NCBI RefSeq assembly: GCF_017581925.1 | Contig: NZ_JAGEVG010000008.1 | Location: forward strand, 62,001 to 126,000 | Reading direction: 5' to 3' | DNA: 64,000 bases | Source: Gelidibacter pelagius | Lineage (GTDB): Bacteria > Bacteroidota > Bacteroidia > Flavobacteriales > Flavobacteriaceae | In this document: piece after piece, positions 1 through 8,436 of the stretch | Position numbering within the stretch: the stretch's first letter is position 1 | Layout of the letters: the number at the start of each line of letters is the position of its first letter | Notes under the pieces: model-generated | What the model saw: only the letters and a program-made list of their open reading frames with translations | What the model was told of the DNA's origin: nothing | The model's database searches: none | Position numbers and translations under genes: made by a program

Positions 1-498
1 AAGGTCATTAACCTCGGGATTTCTTATCCTACAAAATTCAACGATTGGTGGAGCATCTATTTTACCGCCAATGCATCCAGAAGTATTTATGAGGCCACAA
101 ATGAAGACTTTTTATCAACTGAGCAAAACACTTTAAGTCTCTTTGCGCAAAACACCTTTAAAATTACCAAAAGTTTTAATGCTGAAGTTTCAGGTTGGTA
201 TAGTTCGCCTGCCATTTGGAGTGGAACTTATAAAATTAAGAGTTTAGGAGCATTAAACATTGCGTTCCAAAAGAAGTTTTTTGACGATAAACTTTCAGCA
301 AAATTAGGGTTTAATGACATCCTATACACGTCATCATGGCGCGGTACAACTCAGTTTGGTGATTTAAGAATTGATGGTAGTGGCGGAAGCGACAGCAGAC
401 AGGTTCAATTTAACCTCGCCTATAATTTTGGTGGAAGTGACATTAAAAAAGCTAGAAGTAGAGATACAGGAATAGAGGAGGAAAAGAATAGATTGTAA
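1..498 (+). CDS. Outer-membrane beta-barrel protein, C-terminal part (5' truncated by window edge)
   Basis: Frame 1 is open from the first base to a TAA at 496-498, giving the last 165 residues of a protein. The residues alternate aromatic/hydrophobic and polar in strand-like blocks (for example SGWYSSPAIWSG and QVQFNLAYNFGG). That pattern and the closing strand ending NLAYNFGG are typical of the barrel of Bacteroidota TonB-dependent-receptor-like proteins (outer membrane beta-barrel family). A short charged tail (KKARSRDTGIEEEKN) follows the last strand. The N-terminal plug or carboxypeptidase-regulatory domain would lie left of the window. The barrel assignment rests on sequence texture only; the substrate is unknown. 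It lies in the same direction as the next receptor but about 210 bases separate them. Confidence 0.75.
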   Translation, partial: KVINLGISYPTKFNDWWSIYFTANASRSIYEATNEDFLSTEQNTLSLFAQNTFKITKSFNAEVSGWYSSPAIWSGTYKIKSLGALNIAFQKKFFDDKLSAKLGFNDILYTSSWRGTTQFGDLRIDGSGGSDSRQVQFNLAYNFGGSDIKKARSRDTGIEEEKNRL

Positions 499-707
499 CT
501 TTTGAAATCTTACAAGTCATTGTTAATTGTATTTCATGAATGAGTTAGTCTTCAACATATCCATACAATTAATTCAAAGATTGATTAAATTATTTCATTA
601 GATTAATCTCATCTTTACAATTCCTGAATTGATTTTATAAATTTCCACAACAGCCCTTAACGATAGTGATTAAGGCTTTATTTAAACACCTCTAAACTTA
701 ATTGATA

Positions 708-3143
708 ATGAATAAGTTTTTGTTCTTTTTCTCTAGTTTTTTAATAATCGGTTTCTCTAGTTTTTCGCAGAAAGAAGGCCGAATTATTGGAAATATTCAG
801 GACAAAAACACTTTGGAAGCTCTAATGGGTGTCAACCTTTTAGTTGAAGAAACTTCGTTAGGAACTACAACGGATGATACTGGACGTTTTAATCTGATTC
901 TGCCTGTGGGAACCTATTCTATTACCGCATCTTTTTTAGGCTACAGGACATCCACCTTATATAGTATCGAAGTAACTTCGGGAAATGATCGGATCATTAA
1001 CTTCGAAATGGAGCCAGAATCGGAGGTTCTTGAAGGCGTAATCATTAGTTTTAACAGAAATGCTTCGGCAAAAACCACAGATATGGTCACGCCCCTATCT
1101 GTTCAACAATTGACCTCTCAAGAAATCAAATCCAATCCGGGAGGCAATTTTGATGTCTCGAAAGTTGTTCAGACCTTGCCTGGAGTTGGTCTTAGTAATG
1201 GCGTTGGCGAGCGGAATGACATTATTATTCGCGGAGGCGCACCAAATGAAAATGTTTATTATTTAGACGGCATAGAAATTCCCGTTTTGAACCATTTTCA
1301 AACCCAAGGAAGTTCGGGCGGTGCCCAAGGCATCTTGAATGTGTCTTTTATCGAAAGTTTAAAACTAACAACATCAGCATTCGATTCAAAGTATAACGAT
1401 GCTCTTGCTTCTACTTTTGTAATCAAACAGCGCAATGGAAATCCCGATCGGTTTTCTGGAAATGTTCGTGTAAGTTTAACGGAAACAGCCTTAACCTTAG
1501 AAGGGCCTCTATCTCCTAAGACCACTTTTTTAAGTTCCGTTCGAAAATCCTATTTAGGCCTACTTTTTAATATTGTAGACTTGCCGATTCGCCCAGATTT
1601 CTACGACTTTCAGTATAAGGTAAACCATGAATTTAATGACAAAACGACTTTAACTGCCATTGGCCTTGGAGCGATAGATGATTTCAGCTTTGCAAAAACA
1701 AAAGAATCGACACCTGAGGACATTTACATCCTTCGTTCAACGCCATATATCAATCAATGGACCTATACTATGGGTTTTAACTTAAATAGAAAAATCGAAA
1801 ATGGGTTTATGAATTTTGCTTTGAGCAGAAACATGTTTCACACCACTATTGACAAATTTGAGAATGAGCAAAGAATAGAACAAAACAGGACGTTGTTGGT
1901 AAATTCTGATGAAATTGAAAACAAATTTAGGTTTGATTATAATAAATTTGTAAACGGATGGCGTTTTTCTTCGGGATTGGATGCGCAGTATGTTGGGTAT
2001 TTTGGAGATGTCTTTAATAAAATAAGTAACGAGTTGAAAAACGAAGATGGCACTGTCATCTCTCCTGCACGTACGATTTCATTCAATAGCCAAATTAACT
2101 TCTTTAAATACGGCATGTTTGCACAAATTGCGAAACGATTTTATAATGAAAGGCTCCTTATTTCCGGTGGGATTCGTACGGACATGAATAGCTTTACCAA
2201 TACTGGCAATAACCCTCTAAAAACCTTATCACCACGCCTATCTGCCTCTTATAGCCTGAATGAACGTTGGAATATCAATGGGTCTTTAGGTACGTATTAC
2301 AAAGTACCAATTTATACATCATTGGGTTATAAGGATGACAATGGCGATTTTATAAATCGGGATTTGGAATACACACGTTCCACGCATTATGTACTTGGTA
2401 CAGAATTCCTTCCTAATCGATCTTTACGATTTACATTTGAAGGCTATTTTAAGCAGTATTCTGATTATCCAATTTCTGAATCTACTGGTGTGTCGCAAGC
2501 CAATCAAGGCACACAATTTGGGTCGGTGGGAAGTGAACGCATCTTATCTATCGGTGATGGCCAAACTTATGGTTTGGAATTCTTCGTGCAACAAAAAATG
2601 ACAGATCGACTCTTCTACGTTGCAAGCTATTCTTATGTGGTGAGTAAGTTCTCGGGTGCTGATGGCATTTTAAAACCATCATCATGGGATAATCGCCATT
2701 TATTTTCTGCGACCTTAGGATATCAATTTAATAACAACTGGGATTTGGGCCTAAAATATCGTTTTGCGGGAGGAAATCCATATACCCCATTTGATATGCC
2801 AGCTTCCCAACAAAATTATTTATTGCTGGGACAAGGTGTGCTTGATGTGGACCTGCTCAATCAAAACAGATTGTTAAACTATAACCAGTTGGATTTGCGA
2901 GTGGATAAAAAATTCAATTTCAATAAAACATCACTTGCGGTGTATTTGGATGTTCAAAATTTACTAATTCAAAAGAGTGAATCGAATCCAGATTACACAT
3001 TTCAACGTAATGCTGATAACACGGCATTCCAAACTACCGATGGGCAACCAATTCAAATGGACGGAAGCAACGCCATTCCTATTATTTTAGATAATAAAAG
3101 TGGGCATCCATTGCCTACTTTAGGAATTGTGTTTGAGTTTTAA
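708..3143 (+). CDS. TonB-dependent receptor with carboxypeptidase-regulatory-like N-terminal domain
   Basis: This is an outer-membrane active transporter of about 811 residues. The ATG at 708 is preferred over the TTG at 702 because it gives a clean signal peptide (MNKFLFFFSSFLIIGFSSFS-Q). Residues about 22-110 form a CarboxypepD_reg-like beta-sandwich (GRIIGNIQDKNTLEALMGVN). Residues about 120-240 are the plug domain, with the typical GVGERNDIIIRGGAPNENVY segment. The rest is a beta-barrel that closes with a terminal aromatic residue (GIVFEF), the usual outer-membrane insertion signal. Length fits the family. No SusD-like partner is adjacent, so it is probably not a polysaccharide-utilisation SusC; iron, vitamin or peptide uptake are all possible and the substrate cannot be called. 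Confidence 0.9.
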   Translation: MNKFLFFFSSFLIIGFSSFSQKEGRIIGNIQDKNTLEALMGVNLLVEETSLGTTTDDTGRFNLILPVGTYSITASFLGYRTSTLYSIEVTSGNDRIINFEMEPESEVLEGVIISFNRNASAKTTDMVTPLSVQQLTSQEIKSNPGGNFDVSKVVQTLPGVGLSNGVGERNDIIIRGGAPNENVYYLDGIEIPVLNHFQTQGSSGGAQGILNVSFIESLKLTTSAFDSKYNDALASTFVIKQRNGNPDRFSGNVRVSLTETALTLEGPLSPKTTFLSSVRKSYLGLLFNIVDLPIRPDFYDFQYKVNHEFNDKTTLTAIGLGAIDDFSFAKTKESTPEDIYILRSTPYINQWTYTMGFNLNRKIENGFMNFALSRNMFHTTIDKFENEQRIEQNRTLLVNSDEIENKFRFDYNKFVNGWRFSSGLDAQYVGYFGDVFNKISNELKNEDGTVISPARTISFNSQINFFKYGMFAQIAKRFYNERLLISGGIRTDMNSFTNTGNNPLKTLSPRLSASYSLNERWNINGSLGTYYKVPIYTSLGYKDDNGDFINRDLEYTRSTHYVLGTEFLPNRSLRFTFEGYFKQYSDYPISESTGVSQANQGTQFGSVGSERILSIGDGQTYGLEFFVQQKMTDRLFYVASYSYVVSKFSGADGILKPSSWDNRHLFSATLGYQFNNNWDLGLKYRFAGGNPYTPFDMPASQQNYLLLGQGVLDVDLLNQNRLLNYNQLDLRVDKKFNFNKTSLAVYLDVQNLLIQKSESNPDYTFQRNADNTAFQTTDGQPIQMDGSNAIPIILDNKSGHPLPTLGIVFEF

Positions 3144-3253
3144 GAACAGTATCATAATCCTTACTTCGACTTCGTTTAGTAATAATTTCGCGTCCTAATC
3201 AAATGCCATTTTTGGCGTTTTACACCAACAGTATTTTATAAAGCAACGACGCA

Positions 3254-3285
3254 CAAAAAAAGCCCTCAAATTACTTTGAAGGCTT
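3254..3285 (-). terminator. Intrinsic terminator of tRNA-His
   Basis: Read leftward, AAGCC...TCAAA pairs with TTTGA...GGCTT (arms at 3260-3270 and 3275-3285) around a TTAC-derived loop and is followed by a seven-T run. It lies 9 bases past the 3' end of the tRNA, so it most likely ends that transcript. Confidence 0.75.
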
Positions 3286-3293
3286 AAATTCTG

Positions 3294-3368
3294 GGTGGAA
3301 GACCGGGCTCGAACCGGCGACCCTCGGTACCACAAACCGATGCTCTAACCAACTGAGCTACAACCACC
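3294..3368 (-). tRNA. tRNA-His (GTG anticodon)
   Basis: The leftward sequence folds as a cloverleaf: D stem GCTC/GAGC, anticodon stem TCGGT/ACCGA with loop TTGTGGT (anticodon GTG), and T stem GCCGG/CCGGT with loop TTCGAGC. The extra G at position -1 facing discriminator C73 is the classic histidine identity element. CCA is not fully encoded. The acceptor stem (GTGGTTG against CTTCCAC) has two adjacent T-T oppositions at 5:68 and 6:67. The rest is canonical, so I read it as functional. Confidence 0.93.
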
Positions 3369-3443
3369 ATGTAGCCGCATCCTTAAATGCGACTGCAAAT
3401 GTAATTTATTTACTAATGTTTACAAAGCCTTTTGCCAAAAAAA

Positions 3444-4160
3444 TTATACTAAATCGAATAAACTTTTTACAGCAGCATACCGCTCCACTGTAAAACCCTC
3501 TGCGTGCTCTGTTCCTATCAATCGCCCTAAATCCCTGGCTCGGTAGTCAATACTATCCGTAAAGTTTTTACTGCTGATTGGCGTTTGGGGTGCTTTACTT
3601 TCAGGATCAAAGAATTGCGTTTTATAAGCCGCAACTGCCTCCATTTTTTTATCCATAAATCCCGACACATCTACCACAATATCTGGCTCAATATTTTTCC
3701 ATTGAATGTAATGGTACACAAATTTTGGGCGCCATTGCTGTTGAGTTTTTCCGTCATATTCTGTTTCAATTTTTACCAATCCGCTTAAAAAACAAGCGTC
3801 ACTAACTAATTGGCTGCCCTTTGCATGGTCAATATGCCGATCGCTGATAGCATTACATAAGACCATTTCAGGTTGGTATTTCCTGATCATTCGGATAAGT
3901 TCCAACTGATGGGCTTTATCATTTATAAAAAAACCATCCGCGAAACCCATATTCTCACGCACCACAACACCTAAAATTTTAGCACCGTCTTCGGCTTCCG
4001 ACTTTCTGGTTTCTGCAGTTCCCCGCGTCCCTAATTCACCACGTGTGAGATCAATAATTCCTACTTTTTTACCGTTATGAACTTCTTTTGCAATGGTAGC
4101 ACCACAACCCAATTCAATGTCGTCCGGATGTGCGCCAATAGCCAATATATCTAATTTCAT
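3444..4160 (-). CDS. bshB1: Bacillithiol biosynthesis deacetylase BshB1
   Basis: LmbE/PIG-L family zinc deacetylase of 238 residues. It removes the acetyl group from N-acetylglucosaminyl-malate in bacillithiol synthesis, in the cytoplasm. The zinc/catalytic motif AHPDDIELGCG sits at residues about 8-18, and DRHIDHAKGS at about 110-119 supplies the second histidine cluster. The TRGELGTRGTAETR segment is characteristic of BshB1 proteins. Full length. It lies 4 bases after rlmF on the same strand, so the two are probably co-transcribed. Bacillithiol is the main low-molecular-weight thiol of many Bacteroidota and Firmicutes. Confidence 0.92.
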   Translation of the reverse strand: MKLDILAIGAHPDDIELGCGATIAKEVHNGKKVGIIDLTRGELGTRGTAETRKSEAEDGAKILGVVVRENMGFADGFFINDKAHQLELIRMIRKYQPEMVLCNAISDRHIDHAKGSQLVSDACFLSGLVKIETEYDGKTQQQWRPKFVYHYIQWKNIEPDIVVDVSGFMDKKMEAVAAYKTQFFDPESKAPQTPISSKNFTDSIDYRARDLGRLIGTEHAEGFTVERYAAVKSLFDLV

Positions 4161-4164
4161 CTGT

Positions 4165-5058
4165 TTAATTTTTAATCCAATCGTTTTGTTCTGCTTTGGT
4201 CAAAAATGACCAAGCCACTACTCTACTCACTTTATTGCCTTGGATCATATCCAAAACCTGAAACTCTGTTGCGCCCAATTTTTTCAAAGAAGCTTCCATG
4301 GATCGCACATGACTGACATTTGACACCAGACTTGTATACCAATAGCATTGCTGCTTATACTGTGAACTTTCATATAAATAATTGTGCAAAAAAGCTTTTT
4401 CTCCACCAGCGTAACACAACTCTTTCGGCGTACCACTAAAGTTTCTAACGAGTTTATCGTTTCCTTTGCCCAACCCTTTCAACTTGGTTTTGGTTGCTTC
4501 GAGAGCATCTGCCTGACTTTTATAAAATGGCGGATTGCAAACCGAAGCTGTAAATTTATCCGATGACTTAAGAATTCCCTTTAAAATATGCTGATAATCT
4601 TTTTGATGACGCAATTCAATGGCATTCCCAAGATTGTTTTCATCTATAATTTTTTGCGCAATTTGAAGGGACTTTTCATCAATATCGGTACCTACAAAAC
4701 TCCAGTTATAAATAGCATTTCCCAATAGAGGGTATATACAGCTCGCACCTACACCAACGTCCAATATTTTGATATCAGTTTCTAACTGGCTTCGTCTTAA
4801 TAAATCAGACAGATGGTGCATATAATCTGCACGACTAGGTATTGGTGGGCACAAATTTTCGTCAGGAAACTCCCAGAATTTTACATTGTAATGGGTAAAC
4901 AACAATGCAGTATTCAAAGCCTTTACCGCATCAGGATTAGAGAAATCAATGGTTTGGGTTTGATAGTCATTGACAAAGACATAAGATTTCAAAGCCTCAT
5001 GGTTTTTTGTGAGTACATCAAAATCGTATTTTTTAATGTGAAGCGAGTTTTTATGCAA
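4165..5058 (-). CDS. rlmF: 23S rRNA (adenine(1618)-N(6))-methyltransferase
   Basis: SAM-dependent methyltransferase of 297 residues that methylates A1618 of 23S rRNA. The N-terminus MHKNSLHIKKYDF matches the conserved start of RlmF and fixes the start codon. The SAM-binding glycine motif ILDVGVGASCIYPL lies near residue 98. The catalytic NPPF tetrad typical of N6-adenine methyltransferases lies at about residue 175. The length agrees with the family. It sits between the TMEM175-like gene (12-base gap) and bshB1 (4-base gap), which suggests a shared leftward transcript, though the functions are unrelated. Confidence 0.93.
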   Translation of the reverse strand: MHKNSLHIKKYDFDVLTKNHEALKSYVFVNDYQTQTIDFSNPDAVKALNTALLFTHYNVKFWEFPDENLCPPIPSRADYMHHLSDLLRRSQLETDIKILDVGVGASCIYPLLGNAIYNWSFVGTDIDEKSLQIAQKIIDENNLGNAIELRHQKDYQHILKGILKSSDKFTASVCNPPFYKSQADALEATKTKLKGLGKGNDKLVRNFSGTPKELCYAGGEKAFLHNYLYESSQYKQQCYWYTSLVSNVSHVRSMEASLKKLGATEFQVLDMIQGNKVSRVVAWSFLTKAEQNDWIKN

Positions 5059-5070
5059 ATTATTTATGTT

Positions 5071-5655
5071 TTAGTGAGAAAGCTCTTTTAATTTATTTTC
5101 TATTCTTTTATCTGGAATTAACCACAGCAAGGCAACCAGAATAAAAATGGCGCCCCCAATCCGAACATCAATTAGAGCACCGACGATGCCACAGATATAT
5201 AAAATTGGTGATATCTTACCTTTAATATCTTTCCCTAAAGCAGACGCCAATATAGACTCTTTTCCTTGGTTTTTGATGATCGAATTCTGTAGCATAAAAT
5301 AGGCAATGGCAGCACATAGCAACACAACGCCATATAAAGTTACCGATGCCGTGGTAAAATCATTTTCACCCATCCAACCGGTCACGAAAGGAATCAATGA
5401 CAACCAAAAAAGTAAATGGATATTAGCCCACAAAATTGATCCGGATACTTGTTTTACGGTTTGCATCATATGATGGTGGTTGTTCCAATAAATAGCCACA
5501 TAAATAAAACTCAGTACATAACTGCCAAAAACAGGAAGCACAATCTGTAAATGTTTAAACTCACCACCGTGAGGCACTTTTAACTCCAACACCATAATCG
5601 TGATGATAATTGCTAAAACACCGTCAGTGAATGCTTCCATCCTACCTTTGTTCAT
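5071..5655 (-). CDS. TMEM175-family (DUF1211) potassium channel-like membrane protein
   Basis: Integral membrane protein of 194 residues. The start MNKGRMEAFTDGVLAIIITI contains the FSDGVxAI-like signature of the first helix of TMEM175/DUF1211 proteins (here FTDGVLAI). About five to six hydrophobic helices follow, including LSFIYVAIYWNNHHHMM, where the histidine-rich WNNHHH segment is a family hallmark. Bacterial members conduct potassium as tetramers. It lies upstream of rlmF in the same orientation. The fold assignment is firm, the ion selectivity is inferred from the family. Confidence 0.88.
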   Translation of the reverse strand: MNKGRMEAFTDGVLAIIITIMVLELKVPHGGEFKHLQIVLPVFGSYVLSFIYVAIYWNNHHHMMQTVKQVSGSILWANIHLLFWLSLIPFVTGWMGENDFTTASVTLYGVVLLCAAIAYFMLQNSIIKNQGKESILASALGKDIKGKISPILYICGIVGALIDVRIGGAIFILVALLWLIPDKRIENKLKELSH

Positions 5656-5697
5656 AATGATATAGGTATATATAGTGTTATTCTATTTCTGAAGCTT

Positions 5698-6873
5698 TTA
5701 ATTCTGAACTTGAAGTTTTGAACTTTTTACGGCTTCAATGGCTTGCTCAATATCAGCAATCAAATCTTTTTTAGATTCTATTCCAACTGAAAATCTGATC
5801 AAATTATCGCTCACTCCAATTTTATCACGTTCTTCTTGTGTCATTAAAGCATGCGACGTTTTATGAGGTGATAACATTGTGCTTTCCACTCCTGCCAAAC
5901 TCATGGACGATTTGATCAACTTCAATGCCTTTTGAAATGCCATGGCATCCAAGCCGTCAACCAACTCAAAAGAGAGCATGCCTCCAAAACCTTTCATTTG
6001 TGATTTTGCCAAATTATATTGTGGATGACTTTTAAGTCCCGGATAATAAACTTGTTTGACATCGTTATGGTTAGATAGAAATTGTGCCAGTTTTTTAGCA
6101 TTTTTATTTTGGGCCTTGACACGTAATGCCAAGGTTTTCATACTGCGTTCCAACATCCAAACGGTCATATCACTCAAACTGCCCCCTAAGTTCTTGGCAA
6201 CATTAAAAATCGTATTCATATGCACGCTATTACAAGCAACTGCACCTGCCAAAATATCAGAATGCCCTCCCAAATATTTTGTGGCTGAATGTATGACAAT
6301 GTCAATCCCAAAATCGATTGGCGTTTGATTGACAGGACTTGCAAAGGTATTATCAATAGTCGTTACGATATTTTTGGATTTCGCCAAATCGGCTACACCT
6401 TTTATATCTGTTATGGTCAATAAAGGATTGGATGGCGTTTCAATATGGATGAGTTTTGTGTTCGGTTGGATGGCCGCTTCAAAATCAGAAACTTCGTACC
6501 CATCCGTAAAGGTAAATTCGATGCCGTATTTTGGAAATTCTTCCCGAATAAAATTACTGGTACCACCATACAAGGTATTTTGGACGACAACATGATCGCC
6601 TTGTTTTAAAAACGCCAAAAACACAGTGCTTATGGCAGCCATGCCACTTCCAAAAATCATTCCTGATTCGGCGTGCTCCAATGCGGCAATCTTTTTGGAT
6701 AAAAACTCCTGGTTGGGCGTGTTGAAATACCGTGGATAACGTTTGACATCGACCTCGTCAAATTGATAGGACGTGGACATATAAATAGGCGAAACAGCCC
6801 CTTTAAACTGTTCGTCTTTGATTTCTCCAACATGCGTGCAAATGGTATTTAATCCGTATTTTGATTTTGACAT
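5698..6873 (-). CDS. Trans-sulfuration PLP enzyme (cystathionine gamma-synthase/beta-lyase or methionine gamma-lyase family)
   Basis: Fold-type I pyridoxal-phosphate enzyme of 391 residues, the normal length for the Cys/Met metabolism family. Visible landmarks are GSGMAAIS at about 76, the tyrosine-bearing QNTLYGGTSNF substrate/PLP loop, the aspartate in TIDNTFASP, and the Schiff-base lysine in SATKYLGGHSD at about residue 200. These enzymes make or break C-S bonds of cystathionine, homocysteine or methionine in the cytoplasm. Subfamily members with gamma-synthase, beta-lyase and gamma-lyase activity cannot be separated by eye. It is probably transcribed alone; about 270 bases of non-coding DNA lie upstream. 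Confidence 0.9.
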   Translation of the reverse strand: MSKSKYGLNTICTHVGEIKDEQFKGAVSPIYMSTSYQFDEVDVKRYPRYFNTPNQEFLSKKIAALEHAESGMIFGSGMAAISTVFLAFLKQGDHVVVQNTLYGGTSNFIREEFPKYGIEFTFTDGYEVSDFEAAIQPNTKLIHIETPSNPLLTITDIKGVADLAKSKNIVTTIDNTFASPVNQTPIDFGIDIVIHSATKYLGGHSDILAGAVACNSVHMNTIFNVAKNLGGSLSDMTVWMLERSMKTLALRVKAQNKNAKKLAQFLSNHNDVKQVYYPGLKSHPQYNLAKSQMKGFGGMLSFELVDGLDAMAFQKALKLIKSSMSLAGVESTMLSPHKTSHALMTQEERDKIGVSDNLIRFSVGIESKKDLIADIEQAIEAVKSSKLQVQN

Positions 6874-7143
6874 GAGTTCTGATTTATAATATGGTTTAAA
6901 ATTACGAATATTTGGTTATACATCGAAGAAATATCAAAGTGCTTTTAGGAGTTAGAATTTGGTTTTCGCAATATATACTATGAAGATCAGTTCATGTGAT
7001 TTTTTAAAAAAGCTCCCATTAACTCTTTATAAGTACATATAAAAGTAATTATCACAAAAAATATCCAAACTTAAAATCTGTATTTTAGGCATTGTAAGTC
7101 ATTTAACTTATATTCGTGACGCTATTAATAAATTACTCTCCAA

Positions 7144-7818
7144 ATGCTTAAAGCCGTATTATTTGATATGGACGGTGTTATTGTTAACACTGAACCATTA
7201 CATCAAAAATCCTATTCCCTCATGTTTGACGATGTCAATATTGAGGTGCCAAATGATCTCTATGCTACTTTTACAGGACAGTCCACAAGGGCAATTTGCG
7301 ACATGTTGATCAAACATTTTAAATTACCATTAGGCACTGAGACCTTACAGGAAATCAAACGCCATCACTTCAAATATTTGTTTGAAAACGATAACGAATT
7401 AGATCTTTTACCTGGCGTTTTAGACCTGATCAAAGATTATTACAACAATGGATTGACCTTGGTTCTTGCGTCTTCTGCAACAATGGAAAATATAAATAAT
7501 ATTTTTGAACGATTCAATTTGAACCCTTATTTCGTGGCCAAATTAAGTGGCGCCGATTTAAAAGCGTCTAAGCCACATCCAGAAATCTTCGAAAATGCTG
7601 CAAAAGCTGCCGGATTTGACCGTGACCAATGCATGGTGATCGAAGATTCGACAAACGGTATCAAAGCAGCGAAAGATGCTGGTATCTTTTGCGTGGGGTA
7701 TGATAGTTTGGATTCTAATCAAGATTTTTCACTTGCCGATTTGGTCGTGAACGATTTTAAGGATATTTCTTATAAGAATATTTCTAAGCATTTCAGTTCT
7801 GTTCTTTCTGAAAAATAA
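7144..7818 (+). CDS. HAD-superfamily phosphatase/phosphomutase, beta-phosphoglucomutase-like
   Basis: Haloacid-dehalogenase-fold protein of 224 residues. Motif I is DMDGVIVNTEP (residues 8-18), with the nucleophile aspartate and the DMDGV form typical of the beta-phosphoglucomutase subgroup. Motif II is the serine in LASSATMEN, motif III the lysine in SKPHPEIFENAAK, and motif IV is VIEDSTNGIKAAKDAG. An alpha-helical C1 cap lies between motifs I and II. Substrate is unknown; family members act on small sugar phosphates. Monocistronic, divergent from the trans-sulfuration gene and convergent with mscL. Confidence 0.9.
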   Translation: MLKAVLFDMDGVIVNTEPLHQKSYSLMFDDVNIEVPNDLYATFTGQSTRAICDMLIKHFKLPLGTETLQEIKRHHFKYLFENDNELDLLPGVLDLIKDYYNNGLTLVLASSATMENINNIFERFNLNPYFVAKLSGADLKASKPHPEIFENAAKAAGFDRDQCMVIEDSTNGIKAAKDAGIFCVGYDSLDSNQDFSLADLVVNDFKDISYKNISKHFSSVLSEK

Positions 7819-7909
7819 TACCGTCGTAAACAGATCCAGAGCTATAAAACCTATAGTTAAGGTTTCAGACTGACCACCTTTTTTTCCTATAAGAAAAACA
7901 CTTAGGTCA

Positions 7910-8353
7910 TCACTTCTGCTTTTTCAGCAAGTCATTTTGTTCCTGGATCAACTCCGTCAATTGCGAAAGTAACTCAATGTCTTTCGGTGTTTTGATCGTT
8001 TTATCTTTGACATCATGAGCCTTGTTTTTTAGACTATTCATGAATTTGACCACCAGAAAAACGGTAAATCCAATGATTAAAAAATCCATAAAGGCTTCAA
8101 AAAGGGCGCCATAACCAATCGCTACTTCATCAGAGATCAACTCCCCAGCAGGATCCATTAATTTTTCTCTTAAAACGAAACGCCTGTCCTGAAAATTTAA
8201 GCCATCGGTCATTAAAGATAAAGGAGGCATTAATACTTTTTTCACCAAGACATCAATAACCTTATTGAACGACGCACCAATAATGATTCCGATGGCCATA
8301 TCCATCATATTCCCTTTTACGGCAAATTCTTTAAATTGTTTAAAAAACCCCAT
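7910..8353 (-). CDS. mscL: Large-conductance mechanosensitive channel MscL
   Basis: Pentameric stretch-activated channel of the inner membrane that releases solutes on osmotic downshock. The 147-residue protein begins MGFFKQFKEFAVKGNMMDMA, with the N-terminal amphipathic helix and the pore helix GIIIGASFNKVIDVLVKKVL typical of MscL. A periplasmic loop and the second helix FMDFLIIGFTVFLVVKFM follow. The C-terminal cytoplasmic helix (ELLSQLTELIQEQNDLLKKQ) is also as expected. It lies downstream of the ResB/CcsA gene, with a hairpin at 8384-8410 between them, so it is probably a separate transcript. Confidence 0.96.
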   Translation of the reverse strand: MGFFKQFKEFAVKGNMMDMAIGIIIGASFNKVIDVLVKKVLMPPLSLMTDGLNFQDRRFVLREKLMDPAGELISDEVAIGYGALFEAFMDFLIIGFTVFLVVKFMNSLKNKAHDVKDKTIKTPKDIELLSQLTELIQEQNDLLKKQK

Positions 8354-8383
8354 CTCTTTTTATAGTTTTAATTTAAATTGCAA

Positions 8384-8410
8384 CAGCCACAAACAAAGTG
8401 TTTATGGCTG
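8384..8410 (-). terminator. Hairpin downstream of ResB/CcsA gene
   Basis: Arms 8384-8395 and 8399-8410 pair over 12 positions with a single mismatch around a 3-base loop. It lies 27 bases past the stop of the leftward cytochrome c biogenesis gene and before mscL. No long T run follows, so it is a weaker intrinsic terminator or a 3'-end stabiliser. Confidence 0.5.
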
Positions 8411-8436
8411 ATATAATATCTGAATTGTATTAGTTC

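Noticed and set aside
4813-5091. 92-codon plus-strand ORF over rlmF
   Set aside because: Shadow of the rlmF frame on the opposite strand.
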